From Dryas octopetala (taxonomy: Eukaryota; Streptophyta; Magnoliopsida; Rosales; Rosaceae), in contig OY992832.1 of assembly GCA_963921425.1 (NCBI GenBank), positions 13,515,249 through 13,579,248 of the forward strand: a stretch of DNA of 64,000 bases, given 5' to 3'. The notes beneath the pieces were generated by a model. The model was not told the DNA's origin, did not search any database, and saw only the letters and a list, made by a program, of their open reading frames with translations. This document shows positions 1 through 12,548 of this stretch, one piece after another. Position 1 is the stretch's first letter. Each line of letters starts with the position of its first letter. Position numbers and translations under genes: made by a program.

Positions 1-1776
1 AATCAACCGTCTATTTATTCTATTTATTCGATAATAGTTTATAACTAAACGATTTTCAATTGAGTTGATCTTTTGTAGAGATAATCTTATCTAAAAAATA
101 AATGATTCCGATTCTAAGTATGCACTGCTGAACAAAATTTTTTGAGAGGTGGGGTGACCTAATCATTGTCCTTAAAATAATAGTATAAAAATAAATACGT
201 TGTAACATTCTCTTGTTTTAGCTACTAGTCTAGTAGTAAATTAGTAATTAGAGTCCCTAAAGTGCGTTAGAGTACTTTATAGGAAGCAAAATTTAAAGTA
301 AAAAAAAATTGTAAAAAAAAATGAATATTGATATTTGTAACTTTTTTTTTTTTTTTTTCAGAAATCAATAATTACTCTTCAATTTATGCAAAAGAAAATT
401 AAGGGGAAAGACCAAAAAACTTTTGGTCTAGTGGTAATATATTTTGTTCTCCAAATTTCAAAATCTTCTCTCTTTTGAAAAAAAAAAAAATAATAATAAA
501 GACAATGAAATGTAATACCAATATAGTAGAAAAGGTAGCATCGTAGAACATTACTGTATAGTCTATATATAGAAAGGTAGGCAACCCAAATTAAACACCA
601 ATTTAATTTCACAGTACATGGGAGCCTAGCCATGAATTATACATTTTTGGTAGGTCGATCAATTTTAATTTGTATGCTCAGCTTGGTGTGTCTAGTTGTG
701 GATGTCCTTCAATGTCCTATGGCTATCTACATGATGATCAATTGGACTGTACGTTGTGAAGCATGTCTGCATGCATCACAATTGTACCATGCATATATAT
801 ATGCTGTCTGAAGGTTCTGTAACTTTTTTTTGTTAAACTATTTGAAAGTTAAATTGATGTTAGCTAGGCGATGGACGAGTTATACTGTTATAGTGTTAGA
901 GCGTTCTCACTGATCATTTGACAGAATCAGTCCAACAAAATGGGAAATTTCAATGCAGCTTCCTTCATTCTTCCTTTGTTAAAAGTTTGTCATAAAACAT
1001 CTTGATAATTAAGATTTCATTTTCATGGTTAATTGGTTAGAGCTTAGAAAAATTCTACCATTCAAATATCGTATGATAAGGGTTTTATATTTCTTTTGTT
1101 AAAAGAATAAATATATATATATCACAATATCACATGCGGTGTCGGAACTGTATAGATGTTCATCGAAGCTTGTGGCCCCATGCATGATGCACGTGTTTTG
1201 CTTGAAAGCTTGAAAGCTTGAAACGTACGGTTGTGATGAAATTGGCCGGGGGACTCCTAGACATATATATAATATATATATAGGGGTGACAATTCCAAGC
1301 TCTTTTGTCCCGTCGTGATCATTCTTTTCATTTGTTCAACGACATAATTGAAATTTCATGGCCAAAAAAAAAAACGACATAATTGAAATTTGAATCTTGT
1401 TGTAGTCCTGTCATCAATCAACGTATATTCCCTCCATCAGACTAGTACGGTGGGTATGTGCAAACCAAGTTTGGGCCGGGCCTTGGGCTGAGATGGGTAT
1501 AAACCACCAGGATGCAGTTGAATGAGGTTGGGCTTCATTGTTTCATATGGGCCAAGTAGAATCACACAGTCAACAACAGTTATGCAGCAACAGTTGGTGA
1601 AATTCATAGAGACGTACTTTATTTGTTCAACTAATTATATATATATTTTTTTACCATCAACTAATTTTAAAAAAAAAATACTTAAAAGGGTACTATTTTC
1701 TCTTGATTTACATTGAGCAAGGGGACCATAGAGGTTCCACTTAATTGGCTAGACTTTGCATTAATGATGTCAATGG
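1..1776. other. AT-rich intergenic DNA, no gene recognised
   Basis: There is no convincing exon structure here. The stretch holds poly-T and poly-A runs (a T-run near 341-358), short AT microsatellites (near 1265-1282), and a small duplicated motif around 1340-1390. Short open frames are low complexity. Confidence 0.5.
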
Positions 1777-1784
1777 ATTCTAGA

Positions 1785-2242
1785 CAGTGGCGGATCCAGA
1801 AACCTTCTGTTATGGGGGCAAGATTAAGGAGCAGCCGTAGCCGCGCAGCAGCAATCGCGAATGATGGATCGAGGCAGCGAGCAGGCTAGCAAGGGGCCGT
1901 CGGCGCGTCACGTCGCAAGGGAGAAGCAGCCAAGCAGGAGTCAGCGCGTCGTAAGGGAGTATGGGCGACTGGGCGAGGGTAACGCTGCTCTGTTCAAATG
2001 TTGTTTCAGTTTAGAATTAAAAAAAAAACATATGCATTTCACGTGACCACCTTCCTCTTCCTTATATATATGTTCTTTATTTCTCTCTTAGCCATTTTCA
2101 CAAACACCATGCTTGCTTCTCTTGCCCCTACACCTGCCAGTAACACCTAATCTTCATAGGGTCAAAAATTTCTCTCAAGCCTAGCAATTCTGGGTTCATG
2201 GGTTCAATTGACCCCATTGACCTCATTGTAGATCTGCCCCTG
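1785..2242. mobile_element. hAT-like MITE, 458 bp
   Basis: The ends are inverted relatives of each other: left CAGTGGCGGATCCAG, and right (reverse complement) CAGGGGCAGATC. They are flanked by an 8-bp target duplication with one mismatch, ATTCTAGA at 1777-1784 and ATTCTGGA at 2243-2250. Eight-bp duplications and CAG-type termini are typical of the hAT superfamily. It is too short to encode a transposase, and the GC-rich frame inside it (1861-2046) has no recognisable product. Confidence 0.7.
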
Positions 2243-2911
2243 ATTCTGGAATGGTTTATTCTTCTTCCACATCCAATAATATAAATTAAGTTGTCTATTT
2301 TAATAGATGAGTGCTCTAAAGTTAACTGGTTAACAAGTTAATATGAAGTTAACCATACTTTTGGGTTCATCACATAACTAATTTCATAATCCGAACCGTC
2401 TATTTTTTAGGCCCTACTTCAAAGATCATTATTGCAAAAAATTAACTAAATCAGAAATCATTTAGTCATCTAGTTGTGATCAAATAAATAGACGATTACT
2501 GTTTTCGATAAAAGTATATAAATAGTTATTATTACAATCAAATGGCTAAATAACTTTTAATTTTGGAGATTTTTTACAGAGATGATTTTTGAAATAAGGC
2601 ATAAAAAATAAACGGTTCAGATTTTGAGATTTCAATATTGTATGGTGGGACAACAAGGTTGTTAGTTTTGTATTAACTTACTAATTAGTTAGTTTTAGAA
2701 TATTTTTTATTTTAATAACCTTAAAAGGACACAATACACGTGTATGGATTTGGTCGTTGGTCTTGTACTTTTATTTTTCTGCAAGCCGTGGAAGATCAAT
2801 ATAGACCCAATTAATACATAACCCCATTAATTCTACAAGTACCAAATTCACTGAGACTTATTAATCATCAGATTTATCTGTTGATCAACAAGTCATTAGG
2901 ATCATCTGTTG

Positions 2912-3130
2912 ATGGAAATGCTTCGAATTCTTTTGGCTTCCTGTTGTCTTTGGTTTGTTTGATCTTAATCTTATTGAAGTTGATCATTGCAGCTGATACC
3001 ACAATTAATTTCTAACCAGTATATATATCACTGATGCTGAGACTTTTAACTTCTTTGGGTCAAAGATTTGAAAAACACCTAGCTGGCATGATTGTGTGGG
3101 TTGCAAACAGAAACGGTCCAAATTAATTGT
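2912..3130 (+). pseudogene. Degenerate S-RLK exon 1 relict (signal peptide and start of lectin domain)
   Basis: An ATG at 2912 opens a hydrophobic leader that soon hits stops. It is followed near 2990 by an alanine-alanine-aspartate-threonine stretch matching the mature N-terminus of the S-RLKs in this window. A serine-leucine-glycine-glutamine core lies near 3050 and a VWVANRN motif near 3090-3116, the strongest lectin-domain signature of the family. Frames change and stops intervene, so it is non-functional. Sequence just downstream (about 3138-3335) matches the 3' flanks of the array near 20740-20945 and 30020-30160. The relict is therefore probably an old unit of the same array. Confidence 0.65.
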
Positions 3131-4396
3131 TCCAAGCTCGATGAGTTTTAGAAAGAGTCTAGTCTCCAAGAGATATATCATTGTTATTCAAAAGTCTAGT
3201 TCCATAATTGGCTGGCCCTGGGGTACGTACAAACTGATCAAGTTGGATTTCAAAGTCAACAAGAAATCTTCATTGTGTATAATGAACGGGGTGACAAGCT
3301 CCTTGGTTAAAAGACAACACAAACACAAAATTACTGTATTATGAGCATGAGAAGATGTAAAAATTTGATAATTTAAGTCCGACTATCAAATTGCATGTTC
3401 AATTAAATCAATCGCAGACTTGTGACATGTTGATGCCTCTATTTCTTAGTAAGGCATGAACGACAATTTAAAACAAGTGGAAACGAATCCAATGGCTCAA
3501 AATCTATATCTTAGAATAGAAAAAGGTGAATCTGTTACATCCAAGGGTAAAAAATGAGTTTATATATTCTATGTCGATTAGCATGCTTGGCTAGAAGACG
3601 CACTGCCTTATTACAAGTACCATAAGCATGCTTACATATATATAATAGATTGAAAAACTAAAAATAGATGAGTACCGGCCTCAGCCACTAGATCTCCATC
3701 AATAACCCAGCTTGCACCATCAGCTTGTATTATTATATTTATTCTAAGAGTGCGATTTTCAAGCTCCACTTTTATTTCATGCACTCTTTTAATTTTTATA
3801 TTTTAGTATTTTTTATATTTCAAATTGACCCTTTAAAATTTGACTAAGAAAACATTTAATTTTCTATCTCGTTTTTAGTTTGGAATTCATTTAGCGCCAC
3901 TCATTTTTCTCACTCATTGGGGTCCTCCTCTCCTTGTTTTTTTTTTGATTTGTTGTCGTGTCCTTTCTATTGGTTTCTTCTCCATTAGGATACAGGCTAC
4001 TATATTGAAGGTGCTTGAACACCTCTTTATTGTTTCTCTTCCAGAAAGAAGAAAGAAAAAACTCTCATCTGGAAAATGTAAAAAAGCAATAATTTTGATT
4101 TTGCAAAGCAAGCTTTTATTTTTATGAAACTCATAACCCACTTGCAAAACAATTCACAATTGACAAGAAATCAATTAGGAAATTGTCGATCATATCAAGA
4201 AATCAATTAAAAAATTTTTGGTTGAACGTCAAGAAATAATTGAAAAAAAAAAAATTTATAGGAATATAAGAGAAAAATTAAAAGGAAAAAACATACACTC
4301 AAACATTAATTATCTTATTGCCTCAATAAGACCTCTCTAATTTCTTTCAGATTGAAAAAGCCTATGAAGAACAAAAAAAAAAAAAAAACAGTTTTC
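3131..4396. other. Intergenic DNA partly homologous to array spacer
   Basis: The section to about 3620 resembles the spacer following the kinase fragments at 20740-21215. The rest (3620-4396) is AT-rich with A- and T-runs. No gene was found. Confidence 0.5.
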
Positions 4397-4529
4397 CACA
4401 AGATCAAGGAATAAAATTTCGGATTTCGAGGAAATTTCGATGGAAATTTCGAAGATTTTTAAATCTCGACAAAAATTCGACGGAAATTACTATCAAAATA
4501 CGAAAATTTTGAATGAAACTTTACCATAT

Positions 4530-4534
4530 GTTTA
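4530..4534. other. Target-site duplication GTTTA, left
   Basis: It matches 12549-12553. The paralogous MULE copy near 52680-52690 has this site once (reverse complement TAAAC) without an insertion. Confidence 0.9.
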
Positions 4535-7047
4535 TGTTGAACAAAATTTGTAAATAAATAATAAATATTACCCAACATAATTTCACCCAAATTCATTTAT
4601 GGAATAAGGGTTTTTATTATTTTGGGTACGACCCATTCAAGATGGAGTACATCTCTTAATTATAGTCCCTTGACTCAAGGGAACACCCTTTGATTCCAAT
4701 TGCAATGAAACCAACAGATCATCTTGCAAGTGTTTGGATTTCCAATAGGTAAACGACCCATTGAAATAGAATTTATTTGTGATTGCGGTTGCACCTGTAT
4801 TTTAGGTTGCCTACGTACCCACTGCAGGATCAAACCACACGTAGTTCCGAGGTTTAAGGATTTAAATGGGTGGATGACCCACTTAAAAGATTTGTGTAAT
4901 TTGGGTAGGGTTTAGAGCCCTTGGATTTGATTTGAGAAATTAATTCAGGAACTTTTGTGTGTAAAACTAATTTCTGAAGGATTTGGGTGGATTTGATTTG
5001 GTGCGAAATTAATTCAAAGAAATTTATATGAATTAATTCCTAAGGGAATTTGGAAAATTTTGTGAATGAGGTTGAGTGTGAATTTTGCTCACATTGCCTA
5101 CGTACCCATGATGGGATCAAACCGGACGTAGTTCAGTGAAAGAATTTGACTTGATTGGCTTTGTGCCATTTTGAAGTTGAATTTAGGATTTAGATTTGAG
5201 ATATTTGGTTTTGTACCAATTTAAGAGAGATGGTTTTGTACCATTTGAGAAAGGTGGTTTTGTACCAATTTGAGAGTTTAAATTTGGGGTTTGAATTTGG
5301 TTTCGGTTTTGTACCGATTGAGAGAGTTGGTTTTATACCGATTTGAAAGTGTTGGTTTTGTACCAATTTAAGAATTTGGGATTTTGAGGAAAAATGTGCC
5401 CATTAATATTTTTGTATCATTTATTTGTTAAATGACACATTTTTTTATAATGGGCTAACATGAATTTGGTTATGTGCCCACTAATATCTTTGTATCAATT
5501 ATTTATTAATTGATACTCTTTATATTTTTAATGGGCAAACATGAATTTGGTTATGTGCCCACTAATATCTTTGTATCAATTATTTATTAATTGATACTCT
5601 TTATATTTTTAATGGGCAAAAAGAATTTGAGAGAGATCCATTAGATTTTGTACCAACTAAATGTTAATTGGTAATTATTTATTAATGGGCATTGTAATTT
5701 TGGAGACAAGCCCAATTAACCTTAATTTGAATTCACACCAATAAAAGATTTGTCAATTGGTGGTTTGTTTTGTTGATGGGCTGTTTCGGATAACATGCCT
5801 AATTGCCCATTGAACTTTAATTGAAGGCACTTGCTTTTCTGCTAGCTCATTCAATTAACATAAACCTTCCAGCTTCCAACTTGAAGAAAATGTTATTTGT
5901 GACCCACACTGCTTTAGCTTTGATTTGGAGTAGCATTTGCTTTCTTTTGCTGGTTGTGTTTGTTAGCGTGAATAGATGAACTGCTTAGAATTTTAGGCAT
6001 GCAATACTGGTCTTTAAACATTCCCAATTGAAATGGGCATTCTCATGTAGGACCGACTATTAGAGGAGAGATTGAAATTCCCTATGGCAACTTAATGACT
6101 CCTCTTTCCTTTTCGTCATTTTGAGGGCTGTTCTTTCAATGTCTTTTTTTTTTGTTGCCTCCGTTGAAGACCTTGCCTTCTCTTGGTCTCTAACTTGTAG
6201 CAATTCCAAATAGCAATCTTGCGTCCACGGGCCCGCAAAGTGAGATATTTTTTTTGTTTACTTTGCTCTTGTAGCTGGAAGTCTCCATTCATTTCTGTTT
6301 GACGTACAGAGAGCAAGAAGGCCAGTCATTGCTTTTTGCTTGGCTTTCTTGACTTTATGCCGCTACAAAGATGACAAATGCCATTTATATTTTCCCTTGG
6401 CTTTGTTTTCTTTGTCTAATGCAAAGGAAATATATCTCAGCCATGAGACTTGATTTCTTTGTTGGCTGATGGTAGAAAAGGTGATTTCCTTTGTGGGGTT
6501 CAGCATAGAACCACCAACTTGGAAAATTAATTTTGTGGGGTTCAGACCAGAACCCCCATCTTTTGAGAGATGATAGATTTATGGGGGGGTTCTGTCTCTG
6601 AACCCCCATCTCTTGAGAGAGGATAGATTTATGGGGGGGGGGGGGGGTTCAGACCAGAACCCCCATCTTTAAAAGAAAGAACACCGCCAAAGGCCACTAC
6701 CTTGAATTTGAACAGCAACGGTCTTGCAGTAATTCTCTCTTCTCTCTGCACTTTCTCCTTCAACCTTTCGGTCTTCCCCTTTCTTTTTTCTCCTTTTTTC
6801 TGAATCCCTTATGCTCTATTTATAGAGTCCATGGGAAGTCCAAGTGATGAGATCAGATGGAGATGAGATAACTCTCTCCATTTAAATTTAAACTCATCAG
6901 ATAAGAGATAATTAAGCTTTCAGATAAATCCACATTATCTCACTTTTCAATTTGTTTTCATTTGAAATTAATGTGGCACATGGCATATGGGGATCTTATC
7001 TCAACCTCAACCTTTGTATTTTTTTTGAATTTTTTTACGATTCAACA
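4535..7047 (-). repeat. LTR (3' LTR in element orientation), 2513 bp
   Basis: It runs from TGTTGAAC to TTCAACA and is repeated at 10039-12548. It contains a direct duplication of about 81 bp (from about 5459 and again from about 5540), several short GGTTTTGTACC repeats (5200-5370), and a 15-base G-run near 6633-6647. Short open frames within it (for example 4724-4915) occur identically in the other LTR and do not look like genes. Confidence 0.92.
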
Positions 7048-7061
7048 GATGCCCCCTCAAG
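7048..7061 (-). other. Polypurine tract
   Basis: On the minus strand GAGGGGGCATC lies directly before the LTR start TGTTGAA. This is the normal position of the plus-strand primer of reverse transcription. Confidence 0.7.
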
Positions 7062-7362
7062 CATCGTGCGTGGAACGGCTTTGCACGTGCGAGGCTTGAA
7101 ATTTCTTCTTTTTTGAGATCCATTTATAAAGACACGCTTAAGGCTTCTTTGCAACTTGTCCATAACATAAATGGAAGACTTTGTAGTACACAGCAGTTTA
7201 ATCACGTGCAGATACTATTGGTGGAGAAAAGTGAATTTTGAGATTTTACGGCTGCATCTAGCTTTTGAGGCTAAATTGCCTACGTACCCTTTTAAGGGAT
7301 CAAGCCATACGTAGTTCACCCCTTTTGATTTGGGGAAGAAATTTTTTTATTTTTATTTTTTT

Positions 7363-7739
7363 GTGCCTTAATTTTTGCTTGAGCTGCCCTTTTGGATTTT
7401 TAGCTCAACAGGCCCTTTTTTTTTTTAAGCTCAACCCTAACTTTTGCTTGGACCGCCCTTTCGGGTTTTCAATCCAACGGGTTTGCTCTAACTTTTGCCT
7501 AGACCGCCCTTTCGGGTTTTCAGCCTAGCGAGCTCCTTTTTTTTTTTTTTTTTTTTTTTTTTTTGTGCCTTAATTTTTGCTTGAGCTGCCCTTTTGGATT
7601 TTTAGCTCAACAGGCCCTTTTTTTTTTTTAAGCTCAACCCTAACTTTTGCTTGGACCGCCCTTTCGGGTTTTCAATCCAACGGGTTTGCTCTAACTTTTG
7701 CCTAGACCGCCCTTTCGGGTTTTCAGCCTAGCGAGCTCC
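7363..7739. repeat. Tandem duplication of about 200 bp in the Gag 3' region
   Basis: A unit running from GTGCCTTAATTTTTGC to TTCAGCCTAGCGAGCTCC occurs at 7363-7538 and again at 7565-7739, separated by a T-run of about 36 bases. Each unit contains smaller repeats built on GACCGCCCTTTCGGGTTTTC. On the minus strand this is the end of gag and its 3' untranslated region. Confidence 0.85.
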
Positions 7740-10032
7740 CTTTTTTTTTTTCTTTCTTTTTCTTTTGAAACATGTGGCTGTAAGTTAAATCCACCACTAT
7801 CTCATTGTTGTCAATCATTTCTTGGATTATATTCTTGAGAACGTTGCAATCCTTTGTAGAATGACCAGTAACTTGATGATACCGACAATATCCGGAGCTA
7901 TTTGCTTTCTTGGCTTCATTCGGTCGTTTTGGCTCGGGAAGCTTGATAGCTTTGGCTTTGAGAAGCTCAAAGAATATTTCCTCGACATCCTCTTCGTCAA
8001 AGGTGAATTTGGCTTCTTTCCTTTCTTTGAGCATTAGCTCCCTTGGTTCCTCTTTTCCTTTGCCTCTATCAGACTTTTTGTCAATTTCAGCAAAGGTAGC
8101 CATTGACTCGGTCTCTTCCTCACTGTCAGTTGTCTCATGTCTTGAGTACACCTCTTGGGTTATGGTTTTCTGGCGCGCAATTTGTTTTTCAACGTTGCAT
8201 GCTTTTGAGACTAATGCATCAAACGTTTGGGGTTCTCGAGCGCAGACAAATGACGCTATCTCAGGCAAGAGATTACTTGAACAAATTTGTACTGCAGATT
8301 GTTCACTTAATTTCTCTATGTATTGAACATTAAGGCTTCTCCATCTGGCAATGAACTCATTAACATTCTCATAGGGACCTTGCCTAGCTTCAGTCAAGTC
8401 AAGAAGTGTGACTTTTTTCTTGGCGTTGACAAATTGAGCTAGAAATGCTTTTTGCATGTCTTCCCATGTGTGAATGGAATGTGGTGGTAAATGAGTATAC
8501 CAGGTGAAAGCTGATCCTTTGAGCGACTGAACAAATTGCCTTATGAGCAAGGCATCTGACCGTGAAGTCTCCCCACAAGCTGAATAGAAATGAGCTAGAT
8601 GTTCAAGGGGAGAGCCGTTTATCCCATCAAACTTATCAAAGACTGGTTTATGATAATTTTTAGGGAATGGGCATGCATCGTAGTGGTCCGGGTAAGGTTT
8701 CAAATACCCAAGAATTGGTGGATTTTGGGACATCAGAGCTTTCTTGATTCCTTCAGCTACCAGTGACTCTATGTCCTTTTTAGTAAGCGGACATGTGGAA
8801 CCCTGTCCTTTTTCCGATTTTCCACTATTGTTGACATTAGCCTTGGCTAATTTAGCAGTCAATCTTGCTATTTCTACATCATGTTCATCTTTCAATTTTT
8901 TCATTTCTGCCTCTTTTTCAGCAATCTTTCTTTGCAGTTCTTGATTTTGTTCCTCAATACTCATTGCGCTAATAACCATAACTGACATGTATTCGGACTT
9001 TACGTCCTCATTTGTCTTGGACACATGAGACTGGGTTGTTGATTTCTTTAGAGTTTCCTCTTCTTGAAAGAAAGACTCAGCGTTTCCATACAAAGGATTG
9101 GAAGACCATGCTGGGTCTTCATCTTCAGAGGTATCATTTGGGATCGACATATCCTCTGGGTACCCATATGACATCGCCCAGACCCATGCAGGAATGATGG
9201 GGACTAGGTGGGGTCTTGGCTCGACCTGGGACTCAAGAAATGCCCCCTTCGTCGGGTCCACAAACTCGTTCATTGTTGACTGCCCCCATGGGTATGGTCC
9301 TTGAACATCTCTACCATGCCCCATGTGTGGGTCGGTAGAATGTGAACCAAAATCTTGTACTTGGGATTGGGCACTTGTGTCAATGATGTCTTTTTTAATG
9401 GGTGGTGGAAGTGTTGTTGTAGCTTCCATTAATGCTTGTTGTGTAGATTTGAGGGTCTCGGCCTTTCGGCTTGTTGGAACCTCCTCTTCTTCTTTGCTGG
9501 AAATTATCATGGTTGACTCTGTAATGGTCAAGTTGATTGGTATAGACCCAATCAAAATTTGGGCAGTCTTGGTGACTATGTGACTTTTGGCCTTGCTGGC
9601 ATTGGCTGTGGTGGATGTTGCTCCAACAGCTACTTTTGAAATGGCTTTAGCAACCTCAACAGCACTAGCTTTTGTGGCTTTCTTCCTTAGAGCTCTTGCC
9701 ATTCGCTTCTTTGAAGTTTTGGTGGCATTCTTTGATGAAGTCCTTACTTGTTGGGCCTTGGTGACCTTAGCTTTGACTCCAGCATTTAGCCTTGGAACGT
9801 TGCTTGAAAATGGTGCTTGATCGATGACAAATGTGGTATGGTAACCAGCATGTTTCGAGCATCCGCTCTCTGTTTGAGAGGCTGAGAGCTCATGGAAGTA
9901 GATTGTGACTTGTGGTGCCATTTGATCTATCTCTTGTCTCCTTTGACTTTCCTGAGAGGCAAATGCAATATAAAGGATTAGTTCCATTATATTGGAGATG
10001 AAAGGGAGAATGGATCCCACCGGGCGTGCCAA
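7723..10032 (-). CDS. Retrotransposon Gag polyprotein, no pol
   Basis: A 769-codon frame encodes a structural Gag that would form the virus-like particle in the cytoplasm. The N-terminal third is rich in alanine and lysine. A charged heptad-like stretch (around residues 370-410) suggests a coiled coil. A retrotransposon Gag domain follows around residues 455-600, with the typical FAWY-like segment (GSAFTWYTHL). Near the C-terminus lies a CX2HX4HX4C zinc-knuckle variant (CRYHQVTGHSTKDC), and the end is lysine-rich. The first ATG (10032) overlaps the primer-binding site. The methionine at 9921 (MAPQ) is a more likely start, giving about 732 residues. The frame is fully open, consistent with a young element. 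No protease or polymerase motifs follow. Confidence 0.85.
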   Translation of the reverse strand: MARPVGSILPFISNIMELILYIAFASQESQRRQEIDQMAPQVTIYFHELSASQTESGCSKHAGYHTTFVIDQAPFSSNVPRLNAGVKAKVTKAQQVRTSSKNATKTSKKRMARALRKKATKASAVEVAKAISKVAVGATSTTANASKAKSHIVTKTAQILIGSIPINLTITESTMIISSKEEEEVPTSRKAETLKSTQQALMEATTTLPPPIKKDIIDTSAQSQVQDFGSHSTDPHMGHGRDVQGPYPWGQSTMNEFVDPTKGAFLESQVEPRPHLVPIIPAWVWAMSYGYPEDMSIPNDTSEDEDPAWSSNPLYGNAESFFQEEETLKKSTTQSHVSKTNEDVKSEYMSVMVISAMSIEEQNQELQRKIAEKEAEMKKLKDEHDVEIARLTAKLAKANVNNSGKSEKGQGSTCPLTKKDIESLVAEGIKKALMSQNPPILGYLKPYPDHYDACPFPKNYHKPVFDKFDGINGSPLEHLAHFYSACGETSRSDALLIRQFVQSLKGSAFTWYTHLPPHSIHTWEDMQKAFLAQFVNAKKKVTLLDLTEARQGPYENVNEFIARWRSLNVQYIEKLSEQSAVQICSSNLLPEIASFVCAREPQTFDALVSKACNVEKQIARQKTITQEVYSRHETTDSEEETESMATFAEIDKKSDRGKGKEEPRELMLKERKEAKFTFDEEDVEEIFFELLKAKAIKLPEPKRPNEAKKANSSGYCRYHQVTGHSTKDCNVLKNIIQEMIDNNEIVVDLTYSHMFQKKKKEKKKGSSLG

Positions 10033-10038
10033 AAATTA
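10021..10038 (-). other. Putative primer-binding site
   Basis: On the minus strand, TGGCACGCCCGGTGGGA follows the LTR after a few bases (it begins near 10032). It starts with TGG, as expected for pairing with the CCA end of a tRNA. Which tRNA could not be decided by eye. Confidence 0.55.
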
Positions 10039-12548
10039 TGTTGAACAAAATTTGTAAATAAATAATAAATATTACCCAACATAATTTCACCCAAATTCAT
10101 TTATGGAATAAGGGTTTTTATTATTTTGGGTACGACCCATTCAAGATGGAGTACATCTCTTAATTATAGTCCCTTGACTCAAGGGAACACCCTTTGATTC
10201 CAATTGCAATGAAACCAACAGATCATCTTGCAAGTGTTTGGATTTCCAATAGGTAAACGACCCATTGAAATAGAATTTATTTGTGATTGCGGTTGCACCT
10301 GTATTTTAGGTTGCCTACGTACCCACTGCAGGATCAAACCACACGTAGTTCCGAGGTTTAAGGATTTAAATGGGTGGATGACCCACTTAAAAGATTTGTG
10401 TAATTTGGGTAGGGTTTAGAGCCCTTGGATTTGATTTGAGAAATTAATTCAGGAACTTTTGTGTGTAAAACTAATTTCTGAAGGATTTGGGTGGATTTGA
10501 TTTGGTGCGAAATTAATTCAAAGAAATTTATATGAATTAATTCCTAAGGGAATTTGGAAAATTTTGTGAATGAGGTTGAGTGTGAATTTTGCTCACATTG
10601 CCTACGTACCCATGATGGGATCAAACCGGACGTAGTTCAGTGAAAGAATTTGACTTGATTGGCTTTGTGCCATTTTGAAGTTGAATTTAGGATTTAGATT
10701 TGAGATATTTGGTTTTGTACCAATTTAAGAGAGATGGTTTTGTACCATTTGAGAAAGGTGGTTTTGTACCAATTTGAGAGTTTAAATTTGGGGTTTGAAT
10801 TTGGTTTCGGTTTTGTACCGATTGAGAGAGTTGGTTTTATACCGATTTGAAAGTGTTGGTTTTGTACCAATTTAAGAATTTGGGATTTTGAGGAAAAATG
10901 TGCCCATTAATATTTTTGTATCATTTATTTGTTAAATGACACATTTTTTTATAATGGGCTAACATGAATTTGGTTATGTGCCCACTAATATCTTTGTATC
11001 AATTATTTATTAATTGATACTCTTTATATTTTTAATGGGCAAACATGAATTTGGTTATGTGCCCACTAATATCTTTGTATCAATTATTTATTAATTGATA
11101 CTCTTTATATTTTTAATGGGCAAAAAGAATTTGAGAGAGATCCATTAGATTTTGTACCAACTAAATGTTAATTGGTAATTATTTATTAATGGGCATTGTA
11201 ATTTTGGAGACAAGCCCAATTAACCTTAATTTGAATTCACACCAATAAAAGATTTGTCAATTGGTGGTTTGTTTTGTTGATGGGCTGTTTCGGATAACAT
11301 GCCTAATTGCCCATTGAACTTTAATTGAAGGCACTTGCTTTTCTGCTAGCTCATTCAATTAACATAAACCTTCCAGCTTCCAACTTGAAGAAAATGTTAT
11401 TTGTGACCCACACTGCTTTAGCTTTGATTTGGAGTAGCATTTGCTTTCTTTTGCTGGTTGTGTTTGTTAGCGTGAATAGATGAACTGCTTAGAATTTTAG
11501 GCATGCAATACTGGTCTTTAAACATTCCCAATTGAAATGGGCATTCTCATGTAGGACCGACTATTAGAGGAGAGATTGAAATTCCCTATGGCAACTTAAT
11601 GACTCCTCTTTCCTTTTCGTCATTTTGAGGGCTGTTCTTTCAATGTCTTTTTTTTTTGTTGCCTCCGTTGAAGACCTTGCCTTCTCTTGGTCTCTAACTT
11701 GTAGCAATTCCAAATAGCAATCTTGCGTCCACGGGCCCGCAAAGTGAGATATTTTTTTTGTTTACTTTGCTCTTGTAGCTGGAAGTCTCCATTCATTTCT
11801 GTTTGACGTACAGAGAGCAAGAAGGCCAGTCATTGCTTTTTGCTTGGCTTTCTTGACTTTATGCCGCTACAAAGATGACAAATGCCATTTATATTTTCCC
11901 TTGGCTTTGTTTTCTTTGTCTAATGCAAAGGAAATATATCTCAGCCATGAGACTTGATTTCTTTGTTGGCTGATGGTAGAAAAGGTGATTTCCTTTGTGG
12001 GGTTCAGCATAGAACCACCAACTTGGAAAATTAATTTTGTGGGGTTCAGACCAGAACCCCCATCTTTTGAGAGATGATAGATTTATGGGGGGGTTCTGTC
12101 TCTGAACCCCCATCTCTTGAGAGAGGATAGATTTATGGGGGGGGGGGGTTCAGACCAGAACCCCCATCTTTAAAAGAAAGAACACCGCCAAAGGCCACTA
12201 CCTTGAATTTGAACAGCAACGGTCTTGCAGTAATTCTCTCTTCTCTCTGCACTTTCTCCTTCAACCTTTCGGTCTTCCCCTTTCTTTTTTCTCCTTTTTT
12301 CTGAATCCCTTATGCTCTATTTATAGAGTCCATGGGAAGTCCAAGTGATGAGATCAGATGGAGATGAGATAACTCTCTCCATTTAAATTTAAACTCATCA
12401 GATAAGAGATAATTAAGCTTTCAGATAAATCCACATTATCTCACTTTTCAATTTGTTTTCATTTGAAATTAATGTGGCACATGGCATATGGGGATCTTAT
12501 CTCAACCTCAACCTTTGTATTTTTTTTGAATTTTTTTACGATTCAACA
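10039..12548 (-). repeat. LTR (5' LTR in element orientation), 2510 bp
   Basis: This is the direct repeat of 4535-7047. The offset is constant at 5504 before the G-run and 5501 after it, so the only length difference is the G-run (12 here, 15 there). On the minus strand this LTR carries the element's promoter. No clear TATA box could be assigned with confidence. Confidence 0.92.

Larger units (their letters stand above)
4535..12548 (-). mobile_element. Gag-only LTR retrotransposon (TR-GAG type), complete, with 5-bp target duplication
   Basis: Two direct repeats of about 2.5 kb bound a 2991-bp interior. Each repeat starts TGTTGAA and ends TTCAACA. The 5-bp duplication GTTTA stands at 4530-4534 and 12549-12553. 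The interior holds one long frame on the minus strand, a Gag protein, with a primer-binding-like site beside the right LTR and a polypurine tract beside the left LTR. Both orient the element on the minus strand. No protease, reverse transcriptase, RNase H or integrase is present, so mobilisation would need an autonomous partner. The LTRs look identical apart from a G-run (15 versus 12 G), which implies a very young insertion. It interrupts the MULE-like element. Confidence 0.92.

Noticed and set aside
4724..4915. 63-codon frame repeated at 10228-10419
   Set aside because: The two are identical because they lie in the two LTRs; there is no protein similarity or supporting context.
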